DNA of 64,000 bases from positions 60,295-124,294 of the forward strand of contig NZ_LMMT01000011.1 of assembly GCF_001422365.1 (NCBI RefSeq), in the 5' to 3' direction. The notes beneath the pieces are model-generated. The model was given only the letters and a program-made list of their open reading frames with translations, was not told where the DNA came from and did no database searches. This document shows, piece after piece, positions 1-8,007 of the stretch. The DNA is from Pseudorhodoferax sp. Leaf265 (GTDB lineage: Bacteria > Pseudomonadota > Gammaproteobacteria > Burkholderiales > Burkholderiaceae_C). Each line of letters starts with the position of its first letter. The stretch's first letter is position 1. A program made the translations under genes and the position numbers.

Positions 1-70
1 ATTTAAAATAGCAACAGCCGTCATATGCATGCGGCCAAGACAGAAACAAGGGCCTTGCCTGACCCTAGAT
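1..70. other. thrS downstream spacer
   Basis: Non-coding spacer downstream of the thrS stop codon on the minus strand. In most proteobacteria infC follows thrS, often with a non-ATG start codon. I cannot identify the infC start in these 70 bases, so it probably lies just outside the window. No hairpin terminator is visible here, which fits co-transcription with a following gene. Confidence 0.4.
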
Positions 71-1978
71 TCACGCCTTGGAAGCGATGTCGCCGGCCAG
101 CTTCGCCTGGAAGTCCTGTAGCGGCATCACACCGAGGTCCAGATTGCCTCGGGCACGCACTGCGACGGCACCTGCTTCCCGTTCTTTGTCACCCACGACA
201 AGGATGTAAGGAAGCTTTTGCATCGAATGCTCCCGTATTTTACGGGTAATCTTCTCGTTGCGCAGATCCAGCTCTACCCTAAACCCTTGATCCAGCAGCG
301 TTTTGGCAACAGTCCGCGCGTAATCGGCCTGTCCGTCCGTGATGTTGAGGACGGAAACCTGCTTGGGCGCAAGCCACGCGGGCAGTGCACCGGCGTGCTG
401 TTCGATCAGGATGCCGATGAAACGCTCCAGGCTACCGACGATGGCCCGGTGCAGCATGATGGGCCTATGGCGCGCGCCATCCTCGCCCACGAAATCGGCG
501 TCCAGCCGCTCGGGCATGTTGGGATCGACCTGGATCGTGCCGCATTGCCACTGGCGCCCCAGCGCATCCTTGAGCACATACTCGATCTTAGGGCCGTAAA
601 AGGCGCCCTCGCCCGGCAGGTACTCGAATTCGCAACCGGAGGCACGCAGGCCGTCGGCCAGTGCCGCCTCGGCCTTGTCCCAACTCTCTTCGCTGCCGAT
701 GCGTTTCTCGGGACGCGTGGACAGCTTGTAGAGAATCTCCGTGAAGCCGAAGTCCTTGTAGACCTTCTGGAGCAGCGTCGTGAAGGCTGTGACCTCGCCC
801 TGGATCATGTCTTCCGTGCAGAAGATGTGGCCATCGTCCTGCGTGAAGCCGCGGACGCGCATGATGCCGTGCAGGCCACCCGTGGGCTCGTTGCGATGGC
901 AGTTGCCGAACTCGCCATATCGCAGCGGCAGGTCGCGGTAGCTCTTGATGCCCTGCTTGAAGATCAGGATGTGGCCGGGGCAGTTCATCGGCTTGAGCGC
1001 GTAGTCGCGCTTTTCGGACTCCGTGACGAACATGTTCTCGCGGTACTTGTCCCAGTGGCCCGTCTTCTCCCACAAACCCTTGTCCAGGATCTGCGGGCCC
1101 TTGACTTCCTGGTAGCCGTTGTCGCGGTACACGCGGCGCATGTACTGCTCGACCTCCTGCCATAGCGTCCAGCCCTTGGGATGCCAGAACACCATGCCCG
1201 GCGCGTGGTCGTCGATGTGGAACAGGTCGAGTTCGCGCCCCAGCTTGCGGTGGTCGCGCTTCTCGGCCTCCTCCAGCATCGTCAGGTACTGCTGCAGCTC
1301 ATCCTTCGTCGCCCAGGCCGTGCCGTACACACGCTGCAGCATCTCGTTGCGGTGGTCGCCACGCCAGTAGGCGCCGGCCACCTTCATGAGCTTGAAGAAG
1401 CGCAGCTTGCCCGTGCTGGGCACGTGCGGACCCCGGCACAGGTCCTCGAACTTGCCTTCGCGGTACAGCGACACATCCTCGTTGGACGGGATGCTCGCGA
1501 TGATCTCGGCCTTGTAGTGCTCGCCCAGGCTCTCGAAGTAGGCGACGGCTTGGTCGCGCGGCAGCACACGGCGCACCACAGGCTCGTCCTTGGCGGCGAG
1601 TTCGCCCATCTTCTTCTCGATGGCGACCAGGTCCTCGGGCGTGAACGGGCGCTTGTACGAGAAGTCGTAGTAGAAGCCATTCTCGATCACCGGGCCAATC
1701 GTGACCTGCGCCTCGGGAAACAACTCCTTCACGGCATGCGCCAGCAAGTGGGCCGTCGAGTGGCGGATCACTTCCAGGCCGTCAGCGTCCTTGGCCGTCA
1801 CGATGGAAAGCGGGCTGTCGGCCGTGATCTGGTGGCTCGTGTCGACGACCTTGCCGTTGATCTTGCCGGCCAGGGCCGCCTTGGCCAGGCCGGAACCGAT
1901 CGAAGCCGCAACTTCGGCCACCGTGACCGGGCCGGGGAACTCGCGCTGCGAGCCGTCGGGAAGCGTGATGTGGATCAT
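71..1978 (-). CDS. thrS: Threonyl-tRNA synthetase
   Basis: Charges tRNA-Thr with threonine in the cytoplasm; class II synthetase. The 635 residues match the usual bacterial length (E. coli about 642). An N-terminal TGS domain (about 1-62) is followed by the SAD editing domain with HSTAH at 73-77 and the editing cysteine in CRGPH (C181). The catalytic core has the zinc ligands C333 in MNCPGH, H384 in DDGHIF and a third histidine near 510 in IMLHRAI. A C-terminal anticodon-binding domain completes the protein. The ATG at 1978 gives the expected [11 protein letters not shown]-terminus. The gene is preceded by a roughly 200-base leader encoding a Thr-rich peptide and a terminator hairpin, so expression is probably set by threonine or charged tRNA-Thr supply. 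Confidence 0.98.
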   Translation of the reverse strand: MIHITLPDGSQREFPGPVTVAEVAASIGSGLAKAALAGKINGKVVDTSHQITADSPLSIVTAKDADGLEVIRHSTAHLLAHAVKELFPEAQVTIGPVIENGFYYDFSYKRPFTPEDLVAIEKKMGELAAKDEPVVRRVLPRDQAVAYFESLGEHYKAEIIASIPSNEDVSLYREGKFEDLCRGPHVPSTGKLRFFKLMKVAGAYWRGDHRNEMLQRVYGTAWATKDELQQYLTMLEEAEKRDHRKLGRELDLFHIDDHAPGMVFWHPKGWTLWQEVEQYMRRVYRDNGYQEVKGPQILDKGLWEKTGHWDKYRENMFVTESEKRDYALKPMNCPGHILIFKQGIKSYRDLPLRYGEFGNCHRNEPTGGLHGIMRVRGFTQDDGHIFCTEDMIQGEVTAFTTLLQKVYKDFGFTEILYKLSTRPEKRIGSEESWDKAEAALADGLRASGCEFEYLPGEGAFYGPKIEYVLKDALGRQWQCGTIQVDPNMPERLDADFVGEDGARHRPIMLHRAIVGSLERFIGILIEQHAGALPAWLAPKQVSVLNITDGQADYARTVAKTLLDQGFRVELDLRNEKITRKIREHSMQKLPYILVVGDKEREAGAVAVRARGNLDLGVMPLQDFQAKLAGDIASKA

Positions 1979-2017
1979 GGGTTCAATGCTCTTCAGGGAT
2001 GGCGAAGTTGCGCCAAC

Positions 2018-2046
2018 AAAAAAGCGCGGAACAGGTCCGCGCTTTT
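2018..2046 (-). terminator. thrS attenuator: terminator hairpin
   Basis: On the minus strand GCGCGGA pairs with TCCGCGC around a short loop, with A-rich and T-rich flanks extending the stem and a T6 run behind it. It lies 40 bases before the thrS start codon, so it would stop transcription ahead of the gene. Four mutually exclusive segments can be assigned on the minus strand: segment 1 CGCGAAC (2126-2132, inside the leader peptide codons), segment 2 GTTCGCGC (2070-2077), segment 3 GCGCGGA (2036-2042) and segment 4 TCCGCGC (2024-2030). 1:2 plus 3:4 gives termination; 2:3 gives antitermination. A further hairpin around the leader stop codon (2082-2106) is also possible. The flanking A/T arms would let it work weakly in the other direction too. 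Confidence 0.85.
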
Positions 2047-2085
2047 CTGGTGGGGATGCAGGCAGGCAGGCGCGAACGATCGGCC

Positions 2086-2148
2086 CTAACGTCCAGTGGA
2101 CGGGCCAGTAGAGGTTTCCGTCGTAGTTCGCGGTGTCATAACCAGCAT
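2086..2148 (-). CDS. thrS leader peptide (Thr-rich)
   Basis: A 20-residue [23 protein letters not shown], with seven threonine codons of all types (ACA, ACT, ACG, ACC). It lies between a -10-like TAGAAT (complement of 2185-2190) and the terminator hairpin. Translation may begin at the first ATG (2148) or at the fourth codon (2139), which has AAGG at a better distance. The threonine codons cover segment 1 of the attenuator, so a ribosome stalled for lack of charged tRNA-Thr would free segment 2 and allow antitermination into thrS. The function is inferred from codon content and RNA pairing; leader peptides of this size are not usually annotated. Confidence 0.8.
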   Translation of the reverse strand: MLVMTPRTTTETSTGPSTGR

Positions 2149-2184
2149 GCCTTTCTCGCCCTTGTTCGTGGAAGCAAAGCGCGC

Positions 2185-2190
2185 ATTCTA
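2185..2190 (-). promoter_or_regulatory. Candidate thrS -10 element
   Basis: The minus strand reads TAGAAT here, placing a start near 2177 and the leader-peptide ATG about 30 bases into the RNA, a typical spacing for attenuators. No good -35 hexamer is visible 16-18 bases upstream, where the T-run of the aceA terminator lies, so this is tentative. Confidence 0.35.
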
Positions 2191-2202
2191 GCGGCCCGAA
2201 CG

Positions 2203-2234
2203 AAAAACGGCCCCGGCAGCTACCTGCCGGAGCC
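2203..2234 (-). terminator. aceA rho-independent terminator
   Basis: On the minus strand a GC-rich hairpin (CCGGCAG, loop GTAG, CTGCCGG, with the outer GG/CC also pairing) is followed by GTTTTTCG. It begins about 20 bases behind the aceA stop codon and insulates the downstream thrS leader from aceA transcription. Confidence 0.85.
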
Positions 2235-2255
2235 CTGTCTCCTCGCTCTACTGGA

Positions 2256-3587
2256 TCAGTGGAATTGTTCTTCTTCGGTCGAACCCGTCAGCGCCTTGAC
2301 GCTGGACGAACCGCCCTGGATCACCGTGGTCACATCGTCGAAGTAGCCAGCGCCGACTTCCTGCTGGTGCGACACGAAGGTGTAGCCCTGTTCGCGCGCT
2401 GCGAATTCCGGCTCCTGCACCATCTCCACGTAGTGCTTCATGCCTTCGCCGCGGGCATAGGCGTGCGCGAACTTGAAGGTGTTGTACCAGTTGACGTGGA
2501 TGCCCGCCAGCGTGATGAACTGGTACTTGTAGCCCAGCGCAGACAGCTCGTCCTGGAACTTGGCGATCGTCTTGTCGTCCAGGTTCTTCCTCCAGTTGAA
2601 CGACGGCGAGCAGTTGTACGACAGCAGCTTGCCCGGGCTCTTGGCATGCACGGCCTGCGCGAACTCACGGGCGAAGCCCAGGTCCGGCGTGCCGGTTTCG
2701 CACCACACCAGGTCAGCGTAGGGTGCGTAGGCGACGCCGCGGCTGATGGCTTGCTCCAGACCGTTCTTGACGCGGTAGAAGCCCTCCTGCGTGCGCTCGC
2801 CGGTCAAGAACGACTTGTCGTTGGCATCGTGGTCGGAGGTGATCAGATTGGCGGCTTCCGCATCGGTACGCGCCAGCACGATGGTGGAGACACCCATCAC
2901 GTCGGCGGCGAAGCGCGCGGCGATCAGCTTCTCGCAGGCTTCGTGCGTGGGCACCAGCACCTTGCCGCCCATGTGACCGCACTTCTTGACGGCGGCCAGC
3001 TGGTCTTCGAAGTGCACGCCCGCAGCACCGGCCGCGATCATGTTCTTCATAAGCTCAAACGCGTTCAGCACGCCGCCGAAGCCGGCTTCCGCATCGGCCA
3101 CGATGGGCAGGAAGTAGTCGATGAACTCCTTGTTACCCGGCTCGATGCCACGGCCCCACTGGATTTCGTCGGCACGCTTGAAGGTGTTGTTGATGCGGCG
3201 AACCATGGTTGGCACCGAGTCGTAGGCGTACAGCGACTGGTCGGGATACATGGTTTCGGAGGTGTTGCCGTCAGCGGCCACCTGCCAGCCCGACAAATAC
3301 ACTGCCTCCAGACCAGCCTTGGCCTGCTGCATGGCTTGGCCGGCGGAGATCGCGCCAAAGGCGTTCACGTAGCCTTTCTTCGCGCCACCGTTGATCTTCT
3401 CCCACAGCTTCTCGGCACCGCGCTTGGCCAGGGTGTATTCGATCGGCAGCGAGCCGCGCAGCCGCACCACGTCGGCAGCGCTGTAGCCGCGCTTGACACC
3501 CTTCCAGCGCGGGTTGGTAGCCCAGTCCTTCTCGAGGGCGGCGATCTGCTGTTCACGGCTGAGTTGTTCGGTCACGGATTGGGGCAT
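2256..3587 (-). CDS. aceA: Isocitrate lyase
   Basis: Splits isocitrate into glyoxylate and succinate, the first step of the glyoxylate shunt used for growth on acetate and fatty acids. The 443-residue product has the family signature KKCGHMGGK (201-209), with C203 as the catalytic cysteine, and the metal/substrate motif [10 protein letters not shown] (163-172). Length is normal for the short proteobacterial form (E. coli 434). The ATG at 3587 is preceded on its strand by CTGGAGAACTTCC, a fair ribosome site. No malate synthase gene is nearby. The upstream region carries two GTCTTATA-type palindromes, probably operators. Confidence 0.98.
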   Translation of the reverse strand: MPQSVTEQLSREQQIAALEKDWATNPRWKGVKRGYSAADVVRLRGSLPIEYTLAKRGAEKLWEKINGGAKKGYVNAFGAISAGQAMQQAKAGLEAVYLSGWQVAADGNTSETMYPDQSLYAYDSVPTMVRRINNTFKRADEIQWGRGIEPGNKEFIDYFLPIVADAEAGFGGVLNAFELMKNMIAAGAAGVHFEDQLAAVKKCGHMGGKVLVPTHEACEKLIAARFAADVMGVSTIVLARTDAEAANLITSDHDANDKSFLTGERTQEGFYRVKNGLEQAISRGVAYAPYADLVWCETGTPDLGFAREFAQAVHAKSPGKLLSYNCSPSFNWRKNLDDKTIAKFQDELSALGYKYQFITLAGIHVNWYNTFKFAHAYARGEGMKHYVEMVQEPEFAAREQGYTFVSHQQEVGAGYFDDVTTVIQGGSSSVKALTGSTEEEQFH

Positions 3588-3942
3588 GGAAGTTCTCCAG
3601 GACGTTGATGGGATGGGTGAATTCTATGTCTTATATAAGACTTCATTTTTCTCATATGTCTTATACAAGACAAAAAAATTCTTGTTTTTCGACAACTACT
3701 TAGATTCGATTTTTCGAAATATGAAAAGAAAAACTTCATCCCAAAAAGCGGATCCTGCAGGAATCCACGTCCCATTCCGCATTGCAAAACTGTGTTTTTG
3801 CTGATGCAGCGCAGCAATCCTTCCCATTTCTCCACACATCCAAGCGGAGTCTTCCCCGGATCGCCAAGCGCAACCCGGCGTTGTGCGCGCGCCTCCCACG
3901 GCACATGGGCCATGATGCGCGGCTGTTCGCCGCATCGACAAC
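3588..3942. other. aceA/EamA divergent intergenic region
   Basis: A 355-base gap between two divergent genes. The part near aceA (3620-3760) is strikingly AT-rich for this genome and contains the two palindromic operators. The part near the exporter gene (3780-3942) is GC-rich, and I see no clear promoter, small ORF or RNA in it. Confidence 0.6.
3628..3671. promoter_or_regulatory. Double palindromic operator of aceA
   Basis: GTCTTATATAAGAC (3628-3641) is a perfect 14-base palindrome. GTCTTATACAAGAC (3658-3671) is the same site with one broken central pair. Their centres are 30 bases apart, about three helical turns, so both would lie on one face of the DNA. They lie 41-84 bases upstream of the aceA start and contain -10-like TATATA/TATAAG. 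The shape fits a dimeric winged-helix regulator, for example of the GntR family; the regulator itself is not identified. Confidence 0.7.
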
Positions 3943-4872
3943 ATGAGCCCCGTGATCCCATCCACCCATCGCCTCGCCGCCAGCGCCTGCCTTGCCGCCA
4001 GCATGACGCTGGTCGGCAGCTATGTCGCGCTGTCCAAGCCCCTGGCGGCCGCCTTCCCCGTGCTGCTGCTGGCATGGCTGCGCTTCGGCATCGCCGCCAT
4101 CGCCATGCTGCCCTGGCTGCGCAAGCCAGCCAATGAGCCCCCCATGCCGCGCAGCACACGCCGCCTCGTCTTCCTGGAATCCTTCCTCGGCAACTTCCTG
4201 TTTTCGATCTGCATGATCTACGGCGTCAGCATGACCAGCGCCGTGTCGGCAGGAGTGGTCATGGCGGCCATTCCGGCCGCCGTGGCGGTCGCCAGCTGGC
4301 TGCTGCTGCGCGAGCGCGTCACGAGCCGCACCTGGGCAGCCGTCGCCTGCGCCGTGGTCGGCATCGGCCTGCTGGGTGTCGCCAAGCCAGGCCACGGTGC
4401 GCCAAGCGGCGGCAGCCAAGGCAACGCGGCGCTGGGCCACCTGCTGCTGTTCGCAGCGGTGCTATGCGAGGCCGCGTACGCGGTCATCGGCAAGAAGCTC
4501 ACGGGCAGCCTGGGGCCAAAGCGCATCAGCGCGCTGATCAATCTTTGGGGCCTGGTGCTCGCCACGCCGTTTGGGCTGTACTTTGCCGCGCAGTTCGACT
4601 TCGGCGCCGTCAGTGCGGGGCTGTGGATCCTGCTCGTGTTCTATGCACTGGCGGCCAGCATCTGGACCGTGTGGCTCTGGATGACCGGCCTGCGCACCAT
4701 CCCCGCGGCGCAGGCCGGAGTGTTCACCGTGCTGCTGCCCGTCAGCGCGGCGCTGACGGGCGTGCTCGTGCTCGGCGAGCGCATGGGCGCCCTCGAGTTG
4801 CTGGCGCTGGTGATCGCCCTCGTCGGTGTAGCCCTCGCCACGCTGCCGGCCCGCGCGGTCAGCGATCTTTGA
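3943..4872 (+). CDS. EamA/DMT-family transporter
   Basis: Inner-membrane permease of the drug/metabolite transporter superfamily. The 309 residues show about ten hydrophobic segments arranged as two EamA repeats (roughly 10-135 and 165-300). The second repeat contains the typical LGERMGALELLALVIALVGVAL end. Substrate is not predictable; characterised relatives export amino acids, purines or metabolites. The gene ends 14 bases inside the convergent Lrp/AsnC gene, and regulators of that family often control amino-acid exporters, so a functional pair is possible but unproven. Confidence 0.9.
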   Translation: MSPVIPSTHRLAASACLAASMTLVGSYVALSKPLAAAFPVLLLAWLRFGIAAIAMLPWLRKPANEPPMPRSTRRLVFLESFLGNFLFSICMIYGVSMTSAVSAGVVMAAIPAAVAVASWLLLRERVTSRTWAAVACAVVGIGLLGVAKPGHGAPSGGSQGNAALGHLLLFAAVLCEAAYAVIGKKLTGSLGPKRISALINLWGLVLATPFGLYFAAQFDFGAVSAGLWILLVFYALAASIWTVWLWMTGLRTIPAAQAGVFTVLLPVSAALTGVLVLGERMGALELLALVIALVGVALATLPARAVSDL

Positions 4873-5353
4873 GACGGTGCGCCGCCGGGCGCACGTTCTC
4901 CTGCCGCGCGGGCAGCACCGGCGCATGCTCGCGCGGCGCGTTCAGCACGATGGATGTCGACGTGTCCGCCAGCACGCAGAACTTGCTGACCACCGCGTCC
5001 AGGTGCGGCACATCGATCACCGCGATCTCGAGCACCCAGCTGTCCTCGCCGGTCACGTTGAAGGCATTGATGACCTCGGGCGTCTGCTCGATCAACTTGA
5101 CCACACGCGCGTACTCGGCGCGCCCCACCCGCACGAGCGCACGGATACCGTAGCCAAGACGCGACAGATCGAGCTCCGCGCGGTAGGCCTTGATGACCCC
5201 CGCGATCTCGAGCTTGCGCACGCGCTCGGTGACCGCCGGCTGGCTCAGGTGCACCCTGCGGCCGAGCTCGGCCATGGTCATGCGGGCATCGCGCTGCAAC
5301 TCCGCGAGGATCTTGTCGTCATAGGTGTCGAGCGCATGGGCTTCAGCAATCAT
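4859..5353 (-). CDS. Lrp/AsnC family transcriptional regulator
   Basis: 164 residues: an N-terminal winged helix-turn-helix (about 9-60; LSQPAVTERVRKLEIAGVI is the recognition region) and a C-terminal RAM ligand-binding domain (about 75-150; VNAFNVTGEDSWVLEIAV carries the glycine-rich effector motif). Members bind amino acids and form octamers. The gene converges on and overlaps the DMT exporter. Its promoter region contains a TTGACA hexamer and a 15-base inverted repeat, suggesting autoregulation. Which operon it controls is unknown. Confidence 0.93.
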   Translation of the reverse strand: MIAEAHALDTYDDKILAELQRDARMTMAELGRRVHLSQPAVTERVRKLEIAGVIKAYRAELDLSRLGYGIRALVRVGRAEYARVVKLIEQTPEVINAFNVTGEDSWVLEIAVIDVPHLDAVVSKFCVLADTSTSIVLNAPREHAPVLPARQENVRPAAHRLKDR

Positions 5354-5399
5354 CTGAAGAACTTTTGAAAATTGAAGTTGATCAATATTTTACTTATCA

Positions 5400-5433
5400 G
5401 AAATTCAAAATTTCGATGATCTTCTTTTGTCAA
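5400..5433 (-). promoter_or_regulatory. Lrp/AsnC gene promoter with inverted repeat
   Basis: The minus strand has a perfect -35 hexamer TTGACA (complement of 5428-5433). The inverted repeat GAAATT-CAA-AATTTC (5400-5414) covers the position where the -10 element should fall. An Lrp-type regulator binding there would block its own promoter. The AT-rich surroundings are typical for Lrp sites. Confidence 0.5.
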
Positions 5434-5614
5434 CCAACATCGCCCCAGAGAGATCCCTGCTACGGGCGCAGCAGTGTCGCGCGCCACCCCGACGCACGCC
5501 CGCCGCGCGCCTCACCGCGCATGCCGCGCCATGCGCTTGTCGGCGCCTGCGCACGCCGCGTGTTCGCACGCGAAAAATCCTCGCCACGCAGAGCGAAAAA
5601 GGGCTTTCTCTCTC

Positions 5615-5643
5615 TTGGAAAGGTGTTTCTTCTCCATTAGCAT
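5615..5643 (+). promoter_or_regulatory. Candidate promoter of SWIB gene
   Basis: TTGGAA (5615-5620), a 17-base spacer and TAGCAT (5638-5643) form a sigma-70-like promoter about 67 bases before the start codon. The spacing is ideal and the hexamers are moderate. Confidence 0.45.
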
Positions 5644-5709
5644 CCGCTCTGCCAGTGAGGAAGGTTTTTTTCGCTGGTGACAACGCAACACCAAAAAGGA
5701 ATCTCAATC

Positions 5710-6153
5710 ATGGCAACTGCAAAGAAAGCGCCCGCGAAAGCGGCTCCGGCAAAGAAGGCAGCTCCGGCCGCGGCGAAGAAGGCTGCAGCACCGGCGAAGA
5801 AGGCCGCTGCGCCCGCCAAGAAGGCTGCGGCTCCGGCAAAGAAGGCCGCCGCTCCTGCCAAGAAGGCAGCCCCGGCCAAGAAGGCTGCAGCACCCGCCAA
5901 GAAGCGCGCCGTCAACGCCGCCTTCATGAAGGCCCTGACGCCCAGCGCCGCCCTGGCCGGTGTGGTCGGTGCAGCACCGATGCCGCGCACCGAAGTGGTC
6001 AGCAAGCTGTGGGTCTACATCAAGAAGAACAAGCTGCAGGACAGCGTCAACAAGCGCATGATCAACGCCGACGCCAAGCTGAAGGAAGTCTTCGGCAAGG
6101 CCCAGGTGTCCATGTTCGAAATGGCTGGCCTGATCGGCAAGCACCTCAAGTAA
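5710..6153 (+). CDS. SWIB/MDM2-domain protein with histone-like tail
   Basis: 147 residues. The first ~65 are repeats of the type KKAAAPA, lysine/alanine-rich like bacterial histone-H1-like proteins. Residues ~70-147 form a SWIB/MDM2-type domain (LPTSAALAGVVG-like start here as LTPSAALAGVVG, then VVSKLWVYIKKNKLQD and the C-terminal helix MFEMAGLIGKHLK). The basic tail should bind DNA. The SWIB fold is best known from eukaryotic chromatin remodellers and chlamydial DNA-binding proteins. The ATG at 5710 follows AAAAAGGAATC, a good ribosome site; the earlier in-frame ATG at 5677 would add a non-conserved stretch. A strong terminator follows. Likely a nucleoid protein; its targets are unknown. 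Confidence 0.9.
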   Translation: MATAKKAPAKAAPAKKAAPAAAKKAAAPAKKAAAPAKKAAAPAKKAAAPAKKAAPAKKAAAPAKKRAVNAAFMKALTPSAALAGVVGAAPMPRTEVVSKLWVYIKKNKLQDSVNKRMINADAKLKEVFGKAQVSMFEMAGLIGKHLK

Positions 6154-6172
6154 GACGGCCCCCGTCTTCATC

Positions 6173-6197
6173 AAAGGCCGGCTCTGCCGGCCTTTTT
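6173..6197 (+). terminator. SWIB gene terminator
   Basis: GGCCGGC (6176-6182), loop TCT, GCCGGCC (6186-6192) followed by T5; the A-run before it makes it bidirectional. It lies 20 bases behind the SWIB stop and 10 bases before the stop codon of the convergent ThDP enzyme gene, so it can serve both. Confidence 0.9.
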
Positions 6198-6206
6198 CAT
6201 GGGCGC

Positions 6207-7907
6207 TCAGGCCTTGCCGGTCTTCTTCAGCGCAGCCTGCGTGATGGCGCTCAGGGTGCCGCGCGTGGTGATGACCTCTGGGTCCAGCAGCACCTCGATC
6301 AGCGTGCCGTTCGGCCGCTCCAGCGCAGCCAGCAGTTGGGCCTCGAACTCCTCGGTCCGTGTAATGCGCACACCGGCATAGCCATAGGCCTCGGCCAGCT
6401 TCACGAAGTCAGGGTTGGCCAGGGCCGTGCCGCTCACGTTCTTCGGGTACTCGCGCTCCTGGTGCATGCGGATGGTGCCGAACATGCCGTTGTTGAGCAG
6501 CAGCACGATGCTCTTGGCGCCGCATTGCGCGGCCGTGGCCAGTTCCTGCCCGTTCATGAGGAAGTCGCCGTCGCCCGCGATCGTGAAAGACACCCGGCCG
6601 GTCGTGATGGCCGCCGCGATCGCCGCCGGCACGCCATAGCCCATCGCGCCATTGGTCGGCGCCAGCTGCGTCTTGTGGCCCTTGGCCAGGCCATGGTGGC
6701 GGAAGAAACGGTGCATCCAGCTGGCGAAGTTGCCCGCGCCGTTGGTGACCACCGCGTCGGCCGGCAGGTGCTTCTGCAGCAGGCCCACGATGGCCGGCAT
6801 GTCGATGTCGCCCGGCAGCGCCTGGGGCTGCAGGTTCTCCAGGTAATCGGCATGGGCTCCCTGGGTCCAGTCCTCCCACGGCAGGCTGGTCGGCGCCGTC
6901 AGCACCTCGAGCGAGCGCGCCGCCGCGTTCATGGTCGCGTTGATCGCCAGATCGGCCTGGTAGACGCGGTTGAGCTCCTCGGCGCTGGCGTGGATGTGGA
7001 CCAGCTTCTGCTTGCTGCGCGGCGCCTCGATCAGCGTGTAGCCGCCGGTCGTCATCTCGCCCAGCCGTGGGCCGATGGCCAGGATCAGGTCACTGTCCCG
7101 CACGCGCTGCGCGAGCTTGGGGTTGAGGCCGATGCCGATGTCGCCGGCGTACTGCGGATGCCAGTTGTCGAAGGTGTCCTGGAAACGAAAGGCGTTGCCC
7201 ACGGGCAGCCTCCAGTTCTCGGCAAAGCGCTGCAGTGCCTGTGCGGCCTGCGGCGTCCAGCCGCTGCCGCCCGCGATCACGAGCGGCTTGCGTGCGGCCA
7301 GCAGCATCTCGCGCAGCGTGCGCAGCGCGCCGGGGTCGCTCCAGGCCTGCACCGCCTCCACGCGCGGCAACGGCGCCACGTCGACCTCCTGCACCAGCAT
7401 GTCCTCGGGCAGAGCCAGCACCACGGGGCCGGGGCGGCCGTTCATGGCCGTGGCGAACGCGCGCGCCACGTACTCGGGAATGCGCCGTGCGTCGTCGATG
7501 CGCTCCACGCGCTTGGCGAAACCCTTGGTGCTGGGGCCGAAGAAGCTCTGGTAGTCGACCTCCTGGAACACCTCGCGGTCGCGCGAGTCGCTGGCCACGT
7601 CGCCGACGAACAGCACCATGGGCGTGGAGTCCTGAAAAGCCGTGTGCACGCCGATGGAGGCATTGGTGGCACCCGGCCCGCGCGTCACGAAGCACACGCC
7701 GGGCCGGCCGGTCAGCTTGCCATGGGCCTCGGCCATGAAAGCGGCGCCGCCCTCCTGCCGGTTGATGACGAACTGGATGCGGTCGCCGTAGGCATGGAAG
7801 CCGTCCAGCGCCGCGAGATAGCTCTCGCCGGGTACGCCGAACACGTGGCTCACGCCCTGCTCGACCAGACACTGCACCAACAAATGACCCGCGATCTGTT
7901 TGCTCAT
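6207..7907 (-). CDS. Thiamine-diphosphate-dependent enzyme (acetolactate-synthase-like)
   Basis: 566 residues with the three ThDP-enzyme domains. The N-terminal Pyr domain has the catalytic glutamate E52 in NRQEGGA and the glycine-rich TRGPGATNA; a central domain follows; the C-terminal PP domain has the GDGDFLMNGQE...LLLNNG motif that binds Mg-diphosphate. The fold covers acetolactate synthase, benzoylformate decarboxylase, glyoxylate carboligase and similar enzymes; the substrate is not determined. The start at 7907 (MSKQIAG) follows AGGAATTCC; the upstream in-frame ATG has no support. It is divergent from the TetR gene and shares a promoter region holding an operator-like site also present before the neighbouring Bug-receptor operon, so it is probably part of the same catabolic regulon. 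Confidence 0.9.
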   Translation of the reverse strand: MSKQIAGHLLVQCLVEQGVSHVFGVPGESYLAALDGFHAYGDRIQFVINRQEGGAAFMAEAHGKLTGRPGVCFVTRGPGATNASIGVHTAFQDSTPMVLFVGDVASDSRDREVFQEVDYQSFFGPSTKGFAKRVERIDDARRIPEYVARAFATAMNGRPGPVVLALPEDMLVQEVDVAPLPRVEAVQAWSDPGALRTLREMLLAARKPLVIAGGSGWTPQAAQALQRFAENWRLPVGNAFRFQDTFDNWHPQYAGDIGIGLNPKLAQRVRDSDLILAIGPRLGEMTTGGYTLIEAPRSKQKLVHIHASAEELNRVYQADLAINATMNAAARSLEVLTAPTSLPWEDWTQGAHADYLENLQPQALPGDIDMPAIVGLLQKHLPADAVVTNGAGNFASWMHRFFRHHGLAKGHKTQLAPTNGAMGYGVPAAIAAAITTGRVSFTIAGDGDFLMNGQELATAAQCGAKSIVLLLNNGMFGTIRMHQEREYPKNVSGTALANPDFVKLAEAYGYAGVRITRTEEFEAQLLAALERPNGTLIEVLLDPEVITTRGTLSAITQAALKKTGKA

Positions 7908-7981
7908 GGAATTCCTGTGGGAAGCTGCGTTGCGAAAGACGGCGGCCATTATGGGCCGGGGCCTGCACGGGCTTGCTTTAA

Positions 7982-7997
7982 TTCACCAATCAGTTAA
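7982..7997. promoter_or_regulatory. TetR operator-like site, divergent promoter
   Basis: TTCACCAATCAGTTAA lies between the ThDP gene and tetR. It matches the perfect palindrome at 8706-8721 in the TTCACC half and the central AT, with only R/Y changes in between. It is the less symmetric of the two copies. Confidence 0.5.
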
Positions 7998-8007
7998 TTA
8001 TCCGGAC

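Larger units (their letters stand above)
5354..5709. other. Lrp/SWIB divergent intergenic region
   Basis: A 356-base gap between divergent genes. It holds the Lrp-gene promoter with inverted repeat near 5400-5433, a GC-rich middle (5450-5570) without a convincing ORF, and a SWIB-gene promoter near 5615-5643. No tRNA or structured RNA was recognised. Confidence 0.55.

Noticed and set aside
1979..2255. Possible tRNA gene before thrS
   Set aside because: No cloverleaf with acceptor and T-arm consensus could be drawn; the structure is explained by the leader peptide and attenuator hairpins.
2256..3608. A long plus-strand ORF opposite aceA (2259-3608)
   Set aside because: Antisense shadow; aceA on the minus strand has the KKCGH signature and a normal ribosome site.
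5427..7997. An 856-codon plus-strand frame opposite the ThDP enzyme gene
   Set aside because: No family resemblance, low-complexity shadow; it also conflicts with the SWIB gene and its terminator.
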